This document shows, piece after piece, positions 56,869-64,000 of a DNA stretch of 64,000 nucleotides. How positions within the stretch are numbered: position 1 is the first letter of the stretch; every line of letters begins with the position of its first letter. Under the pieces are notes generated by a model, which worked only from the letters and a program-made list of their open reading frames with translations, was not told the DNA's origin and did not search any database. The DNA is from Embleya scabrispora (GTDB lineage Bacteria; Actinomycetota; Actinomycetes; Streptomycetales; Streptomycetaceae), in assembly GCF_002024165.1 (NCBI RefSeq), contig NZ_MWQN01000001.1, forward strand, positions 3,947,365 through 4,011,364, given 5' to 3'. A program made the position numbers and the translations under genes.

Positions 56869-57946
56869 CGCGTTGCGGATCGTGATCACCCGGCGCGACG
56901 TCGAGGAGTGGTTCGGGTCCGACGAGGTGGTCCGGTACGACCTGCCCGCGATCGCCCACGAGCCCACCCGGCGCTTCCTGGCCGAGGTCGGCCTCCCCCG
57001 CCGGGCGGCGCTGATCGGCTTCGCGCCCGACGCCGAGCCCGCCCCCGGCCGGGACGGGCGCATCGTGCTCGGCGCCTACGGCTCGCTGCGCACGGCCGAC
57101 CAGGCGGTGCTGCTCGACGGCGCGACCGGCCGGGTGTACGCCGAGGAGCGCTATGGCGACCCGGCGCTGATGTCCGTCGACGTGTCCACGCTGGTGCGCA
57201 ACTGCGCCCTGGCCGAGGCGATCCGCCCCGGCCGCGGTCCGGTGCGCACCGCCGAGGAACTGATCGACCTGCTCGGCGAGACCGAACCCGAGTTGAACCC
57301 GGGGCACTCGTTCTGGCACACCTCCTTCGCGCTGTGGCAACTGCGCCGCGCGGCGCTCCCGGGAGAGGGCCTGGCGGTGCGGATCACGCCCGCGATGCTC
57401 GACCTGGTCTACGAGAACGAGTTCTCCGGCTACGACGAGCGGCAACTGCCGGCCGCGATCACGCACGAGCCGACCCGACGGTTCCTGCTCGACGTCGGGC
57501 TGATCGACGCATGGGCGTATCTGGACATGCGCAGCGACGGCAAGCCGCTGCCGACCCTGGCGGAGCTGGCCGCCGAGCGCCGGGCGGACTGGGACGACGA
57601 GCCGGAGCCGCCGGCCGACGCGGAGCACCTGGTGGTGCTCGGCTACGTCAGCGAGGACGGCGATCTGCTCGTGGACGGCCGTACCGGCGTGGTCCGGCGC
57701 TGGAACACCGGCGGCGACGAGCCGTTCCTCGACACGCTCGACACCGACCTGTCCACACTCGCCTTCACGATGTGGGTGATCGGCCGGATGCACCGGCAGG
57801 GCGAGCGGTTCGGGATCGGCATCCACGACGTGTGGGAGTCGATCGCGGTCGACCTGCTGTCGTCGGTGGACCCGCTCGCCTGGGCCGAGCCGGGCAGCTA
57901 TTGGGAGGAGATGATCCTCGACGGCATCAACGGGCTGGGTCCCTGA
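56861..57946 (+). CDS. Tandem SUKH-like domain protein
   Basis: A 361-residue cytoplasmic protein built from two related units. Unit 1 (about 1-165) has YDLPAIAHEPTRRFLAEVGL and VLLDGATGRVYAEERYG; unit 2 (about 175-350) has LPAAITHEPTRRFLLDVGLI and GYVSEDGDLLVDGRTGVVRR. The SUKH-4 core of a helix with HEPTRRFL followed by a Gly-rich sheet recurs with the upstream small protein, giving three copies in a row. Very acidic overall. Possibly a cytoplasmic immunity or regulatory protein; no partner is visible. ATG 56861 overlaps the preceding gene by eight bases. Confidence 0.65.
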   Translation: MADALRIVITRRDVEEWFGSDEVVRYDLPAIAHEPTRRFLAEVGLPRRAALIGFAPDAEPAPGRDGRIVLGAYGSLRTADQAVLLDGATGRVYAEERYGDPALMSVDVSTLVRNCALAEAIRPGRGPVRTAEELIDLLGETEPELNPGHSFWHTSFALWQLRRAALPGEGLAVRITPAMLDLVYENEFSGYDERQLPAAITHEPTRRFLLDVGLIDAWAYLDMRSDGKPLPTLAELAAERRADWDDEPEPPADAEHLVVLGYVSEDGDLLVDGRTGVVRRWNTGGDEPFLDTLDTDLSTLAFTMWVIGRMHRQGERFGIGIHDVWESIAVDLLSSVDPLAWAEPGSYWEEMILDGINGLGP

Positions 57947-58090
57947 CCCGGACGGGCCTCGCGTCGAAAGGATCGCCGATTCGGGGCCGGGATCCGGGTC
58001 CGAAACGGGAGATGCTTGACTGGTGGTGGCGGCCCGGGTTCGCGCCCGCGGCCTCTCGTACCGCGTCCGCCAGTGGAACCGAAGGTGACC

Positions 58091-58396
58091 ATGTCGAATC
58101 CCGCGCTGCGTTACTCGCTCTACCGGCTCGGCATCTTCGCCGCGCTGTTCGCGGCGGCCATGGGCGTGTTCAGCCTGTTCGACATGGAAGGCGGCGGCAA
58201 CGTCTTCATCGCGATCGCCATCGCCGCGGGGCTGTCGGCGGTGATCAGCTACCGGTTCCTCAACACGCAGCGCGAGGCCATGTCCGAGGCCCTGTACAAC
58301 CGGGTGCAGGCGGCCAAGGACCGGATCGCCGAGGACAACCGCGCCGAGGACGAGGCGACGGGCGCGATCTCACCGCGCGCCCGGGAGGCCTCCTAG
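58091..58396 (+). CDS. DUF4229 membrane protein
   Basis: A 101-residue protein with two helices (YSLYRLGIFAALFAAAMGVF and NVFIAIAIAAGLSAVISYRF) and a charged cytoplasmic tail rich in Glu, Asp and Arg (EALYNRVQAAKDRIAEDNRA). This is the DUF4229 layout, conserved near mqnE in streptomycetes; function unknown. ATG 58091 follows AAGGTGACC. The 144 bp before it show nothing. Confidence 0.85.
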   Translation: MSNPALRYSLYRLGIFAALFAAAMGVFSLFDMEGGGNVFIAIAIAAGLSAVISYRFLNTQREAMSEALYNRVQAAKDRIAEDNRAEDEATGAISPRAREAS

Positions 58397-58530
58397 GTTT
58401 TGTCCGGCGGATCTCGGCGGGGCGCCGCGCGTGCGGGACGGGTCGAGCGCGTCGTGCCCTGGGACGTCGGGTAAGCGAGGTGTGGCCGGCGGTGTCCCTC
58501 GGTGTCCACCGGTGTCCGTTCCGTAATTCT

Positions 58531-58560
58531 TTGCGTTTATCGGTTTGCTGTCGCTATCCT
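58531..58560 (+). promoter_or_regulatory. Promoter for the leader peptide and symporter
   Basis: TTGCGT (58531-58536) and TATCCT (58555-58560) are spaced by 18 bp in an unusually AT-rich stretch. Transcription would start at about 58567, the A of the leader-peptide ATG, so the leader would be read from a leaderless message. Confidence 0.6.
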
Positions 58561-58566
58561 CGCCTC

Positions 58567-58677
58567 ATGATCGGTGCAGGCGACACGCAGATGACACACG
58601 GTGCGGTGGGTTTCCCGCTCGTGTCACGTCGTCATGTCGACCTGGGCCGTTGCGCCACCGCGCTGTGTTGCGGCTGA
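58567..58677 (+). CDS. Cys-rich putative leader peptide
   Basis: A 36-residue ORF: MIGAGDTQMTHGAVGFPLVS then RRHVDLGRCATALCCG and TGA. The RRHVDLGR core followed by clustered Cys codons at the end matches, from memory, short actinobacterial peptides annotated as putative leader peptides upstream of sulfur and cysteine genes, where ribosome stalling on Cys codons controls downstream expression. ATG 58591 is an alternative start (28 residues). It lies 205 bp upstream of the symporter, with a terminator hairpin between. The region 58397-58530 shows nothing else. Confidence 0.7.
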   Translation: MIGAGDTQMTHGAVGFPLVSRRHVDLGRCATALCCG

Positions 58678-58793
58678 CCGCTGCCGTGCCCCTGTCGGGC
58701 CGACGCCCTCACGCTCGTCGTCCCGACCGCCCGCACGTCGGCCTTTTGCGGCCGTTCTGCGCGAAGTAACGCTTCCTCGTAGTTCTTCCTGCG

Positions 58794-58811
58794 GGCACTC
58801 GGGTGCCTTTT
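58794..58811 (+). terminator. Intrinsic terminator/attenuator before the symporter gene
   Basis: GGCAC (58794-58798) and GTGCC (58803-58807) around TCGG, then TTTT (58808-58811). It lies between the leader peptide and the symporter start. Alternative upstream pairings, GTCGGG/CCCGAC and CGGCC/GGCCG around 58696-58755, could compete with it. Confidence 0.6.
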
Positions 58812-58882
58812 GATGCGCAGGTTCACGGCCGCTCCGTACCGCCACTCTCCGTCCCCCACGGTGCCCGTTCAGGAGCCCTGCC

Positions 58883-60217
58883 TTGTCATCAGCAGTCGAT
58901 TCCCTCAAGACATTGAAGCGAACGCCCTTTTGGGCGCAGATAGCCGCCGGCCTCGTGCTCGGTGTGGTCCTCGGCTTCATCGCCAAGGAGTACAGCGTCT
59001 CGTGGCTGACCGAGACGCTCGACCAGATCGGCACGATCTTCGTCCAGCTGCTCAAGCTGGCCGTACCGCCGCTGGTGTTCACCGCGATCCTGGTCAGCGT
59101 GGTCAACCTGCGCAACGTGAACAACGCGGCCCGGCTCGCCGCCCGCACGCTGATGTGGTTCCTGATCACGTCGCTGATCGCGGTCGCCATCGGCCTGACC
59201 ATCGGCCTGGTCACCAACCCGGGTGACGGCTTCAAGCTGCCGGCCGACCCGGGCAAGGCGCCGAAGACCAACGGCGACTGGCTCGACTTCCTCACCGGCA
59301 TCATCCCGACCAACATCGTCACCGCGTTCTCCGAGGTCAAGGTCCTGCAGATCGTGTTCCTCGCGGTCGTGCTCGGTTCCGCGATCCTGTCGGTCGGCGC
59401 CAAGGCCGAGCCGCTGGTCAAGGGCGCCGAGCTGGTTCTGGAGATCATCCAGAAGGCGCTGTGGTGGGTCATCAAGCTGTCCCCGCTGGGCACGCTCGGC
59501 CTGATCGGCACCTCGGTCGCCACCTACGGCTGGGACCTGATCAAGCCGCTGGGCACGTTCACCGCCGACATCTACATCGGTTGCGCGCTGGTGATGTTCG
59601 TGGTCTACCCGCTGCTGCTCTGGCTGGTCGGCAAGGTCAACCCGCTCAACTACTTCAAGGGCGCGTGGCCGGCCATCCAGCTCGCCTTCGTCTCGCGCTC
59701 CTCGGTCGGCACCATGCCGGTCACCCAGAAGGTCACCGAGCGCCTGGGCGTGCCGAAGGACTACGCGTCCTTCGCGGTGCCGTTCGGCGCCACCACCAAG
59801 ATGGACGGTTGCGCCGCGGTCTACCCGGCGATCGCCGCGATCTTCGTGGCCGAGGTCTACGGCGTGAACCTGGGCATCAAGGAATACCTGCTGATCGCGT
59901 TCGTCTCGGTGATCGGCTCGGCGGCCACCGCCGGTCTCACCGGCGCGATCATCATGCTGACCCTCACGCTCAGCACGGTGAACCTGCCGCTGGCCGGCGT
60001 CGCCCTGCTCCTGGCGATCGACCCGATCCTGGACATGATGCGCACCGCCACGAACGTGGCCGGCCAGGTGGTCGTGCCGATCCTGGTCTCCGCCCGGGAG
60101 AAGACGCTCGACCTGGAGATGTACAACAACCCGCGCGACCTGGAAGCCCCCGACGAGCCGGCCAAGCCCCACGTCCCGCTCCAGAAGACGCCGGACCGCG
60201 AACCGGTCTCGGTCTGA
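58883..60217 (+). CDS. Dicarboxylate/amino acid:cation symporter (DAACS)
   Basis: A 444-residue secondary transporter of the GltP/DctA/TcyP fold with eight helices and two re-entrant loops. The first loop has SRSSVGTMPVTQKVTERLGV (Ser-rich motif, about 272-291), helix 7 ATTKMDGCAAVYPAIAAIFV (the NMDGT motif is here KMDGC), helix 8 AIDPILDMMRTATNVAGQVV. The TTG start at 58883 follows AGGAG. The altered NMDGT, plus the Cys leader peptide upstream, points to a substrate other than the usual C4-dicarboxylates, possibly cystine; this is inference. Ends at a strong terminator. Confidence 0.9.
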   Translation: MSSAVDSLKTLKRTPFWAQIAAGLVLGVVLGFIAKEYSVSWLTETLDQIGTIFVQLLKLAVPPLVFTAILVSVVNLRNVNNAARLAARTLMWFLITSLIAVAIGLTIGLVTNPGDGFKLPADPGKAPKTNGDWLDFLTGIIPTNIVTAFSEVKVLQIVFLAVVLGSAILSVGAKAEPLVKGAELVLEIIQKALWWVIKLSPLGTLGLIGTSVATYGWDLIKPLGTFTADIYIGCALVMFVVYPLLLWLVGKVNPLNYFKGAWPAIQLAFVSRSSVGTMPVTQKVTERLGVPKDYASFAVPFGATTKMDGCAAVYPAIAAIFVAEVYGVNLGIKEYLLIAFVSVIGSAATAGLTGAIIMLTLTLSTVNLPLAGVALLLAIDPILDMMRTATNVAGQVVVPILVSAREKTLDLEMYNNPRDLEAPDEPAKPHVPLQKTPDREPVSV

Positions 60218-60230
60218 CCCACCCGAACCG

Positions 60231-60269
60231 ACGCCCCCGCTTCCCTCATGCCGAAGGGAGCGGGGGCGT
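60231..60269. terminator. Bidirectional terminator after the symporter
   Basis: Arms 60231-60246 and 60255-60269 pair over 15 bp with a one-base bulge; it lies between the symporter and the converging WYL gene. Confidence 0.8.
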
Positions 60270-60276
60270 TGTCGTG

Positions 60277-61290
60277 TCAGCCCCGGGACGCTTCCTCGGC
60301 CGGTTCGGGCTCGCGGTCGGGCTCGGGGGGCGGGGTTGGGGTGGCTGCCGTGTAGCGGCGGGCCAGGGTTTGGACGTATTCGACGAGTTCGGGTGGGTCC
60401 TGGATCTCGAAGTCGGCGTCGAGCAGGCTGATGTAGACGGCCAGGCTCTCGATGCTGGGGGCGGTGGTCTCGAAGACGCAGGTCTCGTCGTCGATCACCG
60501 CGAACGAGCCGAAGGCGGGCGGCACCCGGTCGGCGACCGTGCCGATCGGGGCGCGCACCAGGACCCGGGCCTGGAACTGCCCGCGCGCGTTCTGCACGCC
60601 CTGGTTGACGAAGGCGGCCACGTCGCCGTCGGCGGGCAACTCGCGCGGGGTGAAGCGCGGTCCGTGCGGCGGGCGCGGAGTGATCCGGTCCAGTCGGAAG
60701 GTGCGCCAGTCCGCGCGCTCCAGGTCCCACGCGACCAGGTACCAGCGGCCCATCCGGTGCACGAGGCGGTAGGGCTCGACCCGGCGCGAGGACTCCTTGC
60801 CGTCGTGCGAGCTGTAGCGGAAGCGCAGTTGCTCGTGGTCGCGGCAGGCACCGGCGAGTACGGTCATCACGTCCATGTCCACCGCCGGGCCGGCGGCGCG
60901 CACCGGCACGGTGTACTTCTGGAGCGCCTTCACCCGGCGGTGCAGCCGGGACGGGAGCACCTGGTCGAGCTTGCCGAGCGCGCGCACCATCGCCTCGTCC
61001 ATGCCGTCCCCCACGCTGCCCGCGGCGATCCGCAGACCGACCACGACGCTGACCGCCTCCTCGTCGTCGAGCAGCAGGGGTGGCAGCGCCTTGCCCGCGC
61101 CGAGCCGGTAGCCGCCGACCACCCCTCGACGTGCGTCGACCGGATAGCCCAGACTGCGCAGGCGTTCGATGTCGTAGCGGACCGTCCGCCCGCTCACCCC
61201 GAGCCGTTCGGCGAGTTCGGGGCCGGTCCAGTCGGGCCGTGTCTGCATCAGCGAGAGCATGCGCAACAGGCGCGCGGAGGTTTCCAGCAT
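60277..61290 (-). CDS. WYL-domain transcriptional regulator (YafY type)
   Basis: A 337-residue regulator. HTH_11 at about 5-60 (LLRMLSLMQTRPDWTGPELA, SGRTVRYDIERLRSLGYPVD) and a WYL domain at about 140-230 with RRVEPYRLVHRMGRWYLVAW, which binds nucleotides or nucleic acid. The C-terminal WCX-like part ends in an acidic Pro/Glu tail. It is divergent from an MFS exporter 74 bp away, the likely target. ATG 61290. Confidence 0.9.
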   Translation of the reverse strand: MLETSARLLRMLSLMQTRPDWTGPELAERLGVSGRTVRYDIERLRSLGYPVDARRGVVGGYRLGAGKALPPLLLDDEEAVSVVVGLRIAAGSVGDGMDEAMVRALGKLDQVLPSRLHRRVKALQKYTVPVRAAGPAVDMDVMTVLAGACRDHEQLRFRYSSHDGKESSRRVEPYRLVHRMGRWYLVAWDLERADWRTFRLDRITPRPPHGPRFTPRELPADGDVAAFVNQGVQNARGQFQARVLVRAPIGTVADRVPPAFGSFAVIDDETCVFETTAPSIESLAVYISLLDADFEIQDPPELVEYVQTLARRYTAATPTPPPEPDREPEPAEEASRG

Positions 61291-61364
61291 GAGCCGAAGT
61301 CTGCCGGCTCCGAGGCCGCCATACAGGAACGAACCTTGCCTGTTTCCACTCTAGTGTCGAAGAC

Positions 61365-63119
61365 GTGGAAAAGAGCCCGGAAATCAGCGGCGAGCAGACC
61401 CTCGCCACCCCGTCGTCCCCGTCCTCCCGGCCCGTTGTCGGCTCCCGGCAGCGCTGGCTCGGACTCCTGGTGGTGCTCGCCGCCACCTTGATGAACCTGC
61501 TCGACTCCAGCGTGGTGGGCGTCGCGGCACCGGCGATCCGCCGGGACCTGGGCGGCGGCTACTCCAGCCTCCAGTGGATCGCGGCCGGCTACACGCTGGC
61601 CCTCGCGGTGGGCCTGCTCACCGGCGCGCGGCTCGGCGACATGTACGGCCGCAAGCTCATGCTGATGGTCGGCGTGGTCGGCTTCGTGGCCCTGTCGGTG
61701 GCCTGCGCCGCGGCGTGGTCCCCGGAGACGCTGATCATGGCGCGGGTGCTTCAGGGGCTGTTCGGGGCGCTGATGATCCCGCAGACGTTCGGGCTGCTCC
61801 GGGACCTGTTCCCGCCGGCCGAGCTCGGCAAGGCGTTCGCGGTGTTCGGCCCGGCGATCGGGTTGTCCACGGTGCTCGGGCCGATCGTCGCGGGTGTGCT
61901 CGTGGACGGCGACGTGTTCGGCACCGGGTGGCGGATGATCTTCCTGATCAACCTCCCGCTGGGCGCCTTCGCGCTGTTCGTCGGTGGGCGGGTGTTGCCG
62001 AAGGTGGCGCCGAGCGAGTCCGGCGGGCGGCTGGACGTGGTCGGCATGGTGCTCGCCGGGGTCGGCACCTTCATGCTGGTGCACCCGCTGGTGCAGGGTC
62101 GCGAACTGGGCTGGCCGCTCTGGTCGTTGATCGAGTGCGGCGCGTCGCTGCCGGTGCTCGCCGGGTTCGCGGTGTACCAGCTGCGGCGGCAGGCGTCCGG
62201 TCGGACGCCGCTGATCGGGCTCGGAGTGTTCCGGCGCCGGTCGTACGCCTCGGGCGTCGGGTTCGTGATGGTGTTCTTCGGCGCGATCGTCGGCATCTCG
62301 ATGGCGATCGGACTGTTCCTGCAGATGGGCCTCGGGTACACGCCGACCCGGGCGAGCCTGACCATGGGCGCGTGGGCGGTCGGCGCGTTCGTGGGGTCCG
62401 GGTTCAGCGGTGTGGTGATGGGCAAGCTCGGTCGGCGCATCCTGCACATCGGGCTGACCGTGATGGCGGCGGGGACCGGCTGGCTCTACCTGGTCTTCAG
62501 GCAGGCCGAGACGGGCCCGGGCAGCGGCGATCTGCTCGGTCCGCTGGCGGTGTTCGGGCTCGGGATGGGCATGATCTTCGTCCCCGTCTTCGACATCATC
62601 ATGGGTGAGGTCGAGGACCACGAGGTCGGCTCGGCATCCGGTGCGCTGGAATCCCTGCAGCAACTCGGCGCCTCGCTGGGCATCGCGGTCCTGGGCACGG
62701 TGTTCTTCGGGGTGATCGGCGCGCAGGCCACGCACAACTTCGACACGTCGGCGGCGCCGAGGCTGCGCGCGGAAATGAGCGTCGCGGGCGTGCCGACCGG
62801 GACGCAGGACACGATCGTGGCCGGCCTGCGGGCCTGCCTGGACGACCGGGAGAACGCCACCGACCCGGACACCGTCCCGGCGAGCTGCCGCACCCTCCAG
62901 GTGCCGCCGGCCGCGACCGGCGCGGTCGCCGAGGCGAGCGCGGACACCCACACCCGCTCCTCGCTCGACGCGATCCGCCGCACCACCCTGCTGGCCCTCG
63001 CCCTGACCGCGGTCGCCTTCGCCCTGGGCTTCCTCCTCCCCAAGCGGGCAAGGGAGAACCAGCCCACCGAACCCACCTCGGAAACCTCCACCGCAACCCG
63101 CGAACCGGCCCTGGTCTGA
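61365..63119 (+). CDS. MFS drug exporter, 14-TM DHA2 (EmrB/QacA) type
   Basis: A 584-residue proton-driven exporter. Motif D1-like LMNLLDSSVVGVAAPAIRRD (helix 1), motif A GARLGDMYGRKLMLMVGVVG (about 87-106) and motif C GPAIGLSTVLGPIVAGVLVD (about 163-182) are typical of DHA2, and about 14 helices are present. A large outer loop (about 465-535) with several Cys precedes the last helix. GTG 61365. The divergent WYL regulator probably controls it. Likely effluxes a cationic or hydrophobic compound; no neighbouring biosynthetic gene points to a substrate. Confidence 0.9.
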   Translation: MEKSPEISGEQTLATPSSPSSRPVVGSRQRWLGLLVVLAATLMNLLDSSVVGVAAPAIRRDLGGGYSSLQWIAAGYTLALAVGLLTGARLGDMYGRKLMLMVGVVGFVALSVACAAAWSPETLIMARVLQGLFGALMIPQTFGLLRDLFPPAELGKAFAVFGPAIGLSTVLGPIVAGVLVDGDVFGTGWRMIFLINLPLGAFALFVGGRVLPKVAPSESGGRLDVVGMVLAGVGTFMLVHPLVQGRELGWPLWSLIECGASLPVLAGFAVYQLRRQASGRTPLIGLGVFRRRSYASGVGFVMVFFGAIVGISMAIGLFLQMGLGYTPTRASLTMGAWAVGAFVGSGFSGVVMGKLGRRILHIGLTVMAAGTGWLYLVFRQAETGPGSGDLLGPLAVFGLGMGMIFVPVFDIIMGEVEDHEVGSASGALESLQQLGASLGIAVLGTVFFGVIGAQATHNFDTSAAPRLRAEMSVAGVPTGTQDTIVAGLRACLDDRENATDPDTVPASCRTLQVPPAATGAVAEASADTHTRSSLDAIRRTTLLALALTAVAFALGFLLPKRARENQPTEPTSETSTATREPALV

Positions 63120-63136
63120 TGCCCGTTCCCCCATCC

Positions 63137-63180
63137 CGCCGCCCGGCCCGAGCCCCGAAAGGGGCCCGCGCCGGGCGGCG
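63137..63180. terminator. Two-level terminator after the MFS gene
   Basis: Outer arms 63137-63147 and 63170-63180 (11 bp) enclose an inner GCCCC-GAAA-GGGGC hairpin (63152-63165). The frame between 63196 and 63341 (minus strand, ending WTEFCTRLREA) has no start and is not called. Confidence 0.75.
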
Positions 63181-63341
63181 GCACGTCTTTCACGATCACG
63201 CCTCGCGGAGCCGGGTACAGAACTCCGTCCACCGATCCACGGCTTCCGGCAGCTCCAATGCCGCGACCTCCGCGGGGGCCAGGCCCACTGTGTGGATCAA
63301 CCGCTCGGCCGGCCAGTCCGGTTCCTGGAGCGGGACTGAGG

Positions 63342-63818
63342 TCAGCCGGCGACCCGCGCGGCGGTCTTCGCGTTCGCGCGGTTCAGGGCGCGGATGATCA
63401 GCCACTGGTCCGTCATCGCGCCGAACGTGGCGAACAGGCCCATCACGACGCCGACGACCACGTGGCCGGTCTGCGCGGCGAGTTCGAAGCCGACCAGGTG
63501 GATCAGCAGGCGCAGGCCGAAGCGGATGGCGACCAGGGCCAGCGCGAGCATCCGGGTGTGGCTGTTGCGCATCATCGCCTTGAAGAACTTCATCCGCGCC
63601 CGCATCACCGTGAACGAGACGACGACGTTCACCACCACGAGCGGGATCAGGTACGCCCACAGCGACGGGTAGCCCTGCGCCACGTCGCAGCCGCCGACCG
63701 ACACGCCCACCATCGCGAAGTACCACGCGGGCAGGCCCTTGGGGGCCTCGACCGGGGCGGGGTCGGCGACGGTGGTGGCGGTGGTGTTCTTCGTGAAGGC
63801 GATGGTGGCGATGCTCAT
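63342..63818 (-). CDS. Four-helix membrane protein, unknown
   Basis: A 158-residue membrane protein with helices at about 30-50 (WYFAMVGVSVGGCDVAQGYP), 52-74 (LWAYLIPLVVVNVVVSFTVM), 88-106 (MLALALVAIRFGLRLLIHLV) and 113-135 (GHVVVGVVMGLFATFGAMTD). MRARMKFFKAMMRNSHTRM forms a positive loop between helices 2 and 3. ATG 63818 (MSIATIAF) is chosen over an open frame from 63866. I do not recognise the family. The last 180 bases of the window hold only a terminator-like stem. Confidence 0.7.
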   Translation of the reverse strand: MSIATIAFTKNTTATTVADPAPVEAPKGLPAWYFAMVGVSVGGCDVAQGYPSLWAYLIPLVVVNVVVSFTVMRARMKFFKAMMRNSHTRMLALALVAIRFGLRLLIHLVGFELAAQTGHVVVGVVMGLFATFGAMTDQWLIIRALNRANAKTAARVAG

Positions 63819-63957
63819 GGTTCCCGGCTCCCCGATTTCGGCCCGTTCCGGCCCGTTCGCTGACATGCATCAGCCTGCCGCCCCGGGGCCGGCGGACAGG
63901 ACGACCGACCGACGTACACCGCCTGTCCACCGAACGGCTGACACGGGGCCGGCCACG

Positions 63958-64000
63958 GCGCGGGCGCGGCCATCGGTCGACCCGACGGCCGCGCCCGCGC
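63958..64000. terminator. 14-bp stem at the window end
   Basis: Perfect arms 63958-63971 and 63987-64000; the loop contains GGTCGACC. It probably ends a gene outside the window. Confidence 0.65.

Noticed and set aside
58601-58813. Overlapping open frames of 60-75 codons after the leader peptide
   Set aside because: They cross the terminator hairpin, lack ribosome sites and have Arg/Pro-rich out-of-frame composition.
63196-63350. Small minus-strand gene ending WTEFCTRLREA
   Set aside because: The sequence looks protein-like but no ATG, GTG or TTG with a ribosome site gives a sensible start; possibly a remnant.

Overview
The window reads as chromosomal DNA of a high-GC actinomycete, most probably in or near the Streptomycetaceae. 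Pointers are strong G/C third-position bias, many GTG starts, overlapping ATGA/GTGA gene junctions, XRE-DUF5753/DUF397 regulator pairs, a rare TTA codon in a Ser/Thr kinase gene, and a futalosine menaquinone locus (mqnL, mqnP, mqnM, mqnE) of streptomycete type. No rRNA, tRNA, phage or CRISPR locus was found.

Layout. 0-9 kb: purU, an rtcB RNA ligase behind a hairpin-rich leader, two DUF1772 membrane proteins with an NmrA-like reductase divergent from an AraC regulator, a GNAT, a double carboxymuconolactone-decarboxylase protein and a membrane-anchored unknown. 9-10.5 kb: a frameshifted DUF2797 gene and a 600-bp array of 90-107 bp GC-rich repeats. 10.5-17 kb: a steroid/acyl-side-chain type catabolic cluster (FadD19-like ligase, SDR, nitroreductase, CoA-transferase) divergent from a KstR-like TetR gene and a CYP142-like P450, with an AAC-N2-GTT box between them. 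17-25.7 kb: Ser/Thr kinase, secreted unknown, DUF397 and XRE genes with a 40-residue membrane micropeptide, TauD dioxygenase with its TetR regulator, an unknown and a lipoprotein.

25.8-32.1 kb: hemL, a histidine phosphatase and the System II cytochrome c maturation operon (TlpA/ResA-like, ccdA, resB, ccsB), closed by a 21-bp terminator stem. 32-41 kb: methyltransferase, rhomboid-like protein, D-aminoacylase divergent from an IclR regulator, a PLDc_N protein and two adjacent DUF4139 proteins. 41.3-58.4 kb: the menaquinone locus, split in two. mqnL-mqnP (41.3-43.7 kb) are separated from mqnM, an Lrp gene, a PLP dehydratase and mqnE (52.6-56.4 kb) by about 9 kb of accessory DNA. That insert holds a pseudogene graveyard, including a 99% identical inverted copy of the end of the D-aminoacylase gene, and a six-gene minus-strand operon: hotdog thioesterase, heme-oxygenase-like diiron enzyme, FeeM-like N-acyltransferase, O-methyltransferase, acyl-CoA-dehydrogenase-fold monooxygenase and ferritin-like diiron protein. 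This operon is the best candidate for an undescribed biosynthetic system.

56.5-64 kb: three related SUKH-like domains in two overlapping genes, a DUF4229 protein, a dicarboxylate/amino-acid:cation symporter preceded by a Cys-ended leader peptide and a terminator (an apparent attenuator), a WYL regulator divergent from a 14-TM MFS exporter, and a small membrane protein. Coordinates, starts and functions were read by eye; family assignments rest on recognisable motifs and not on database searches.
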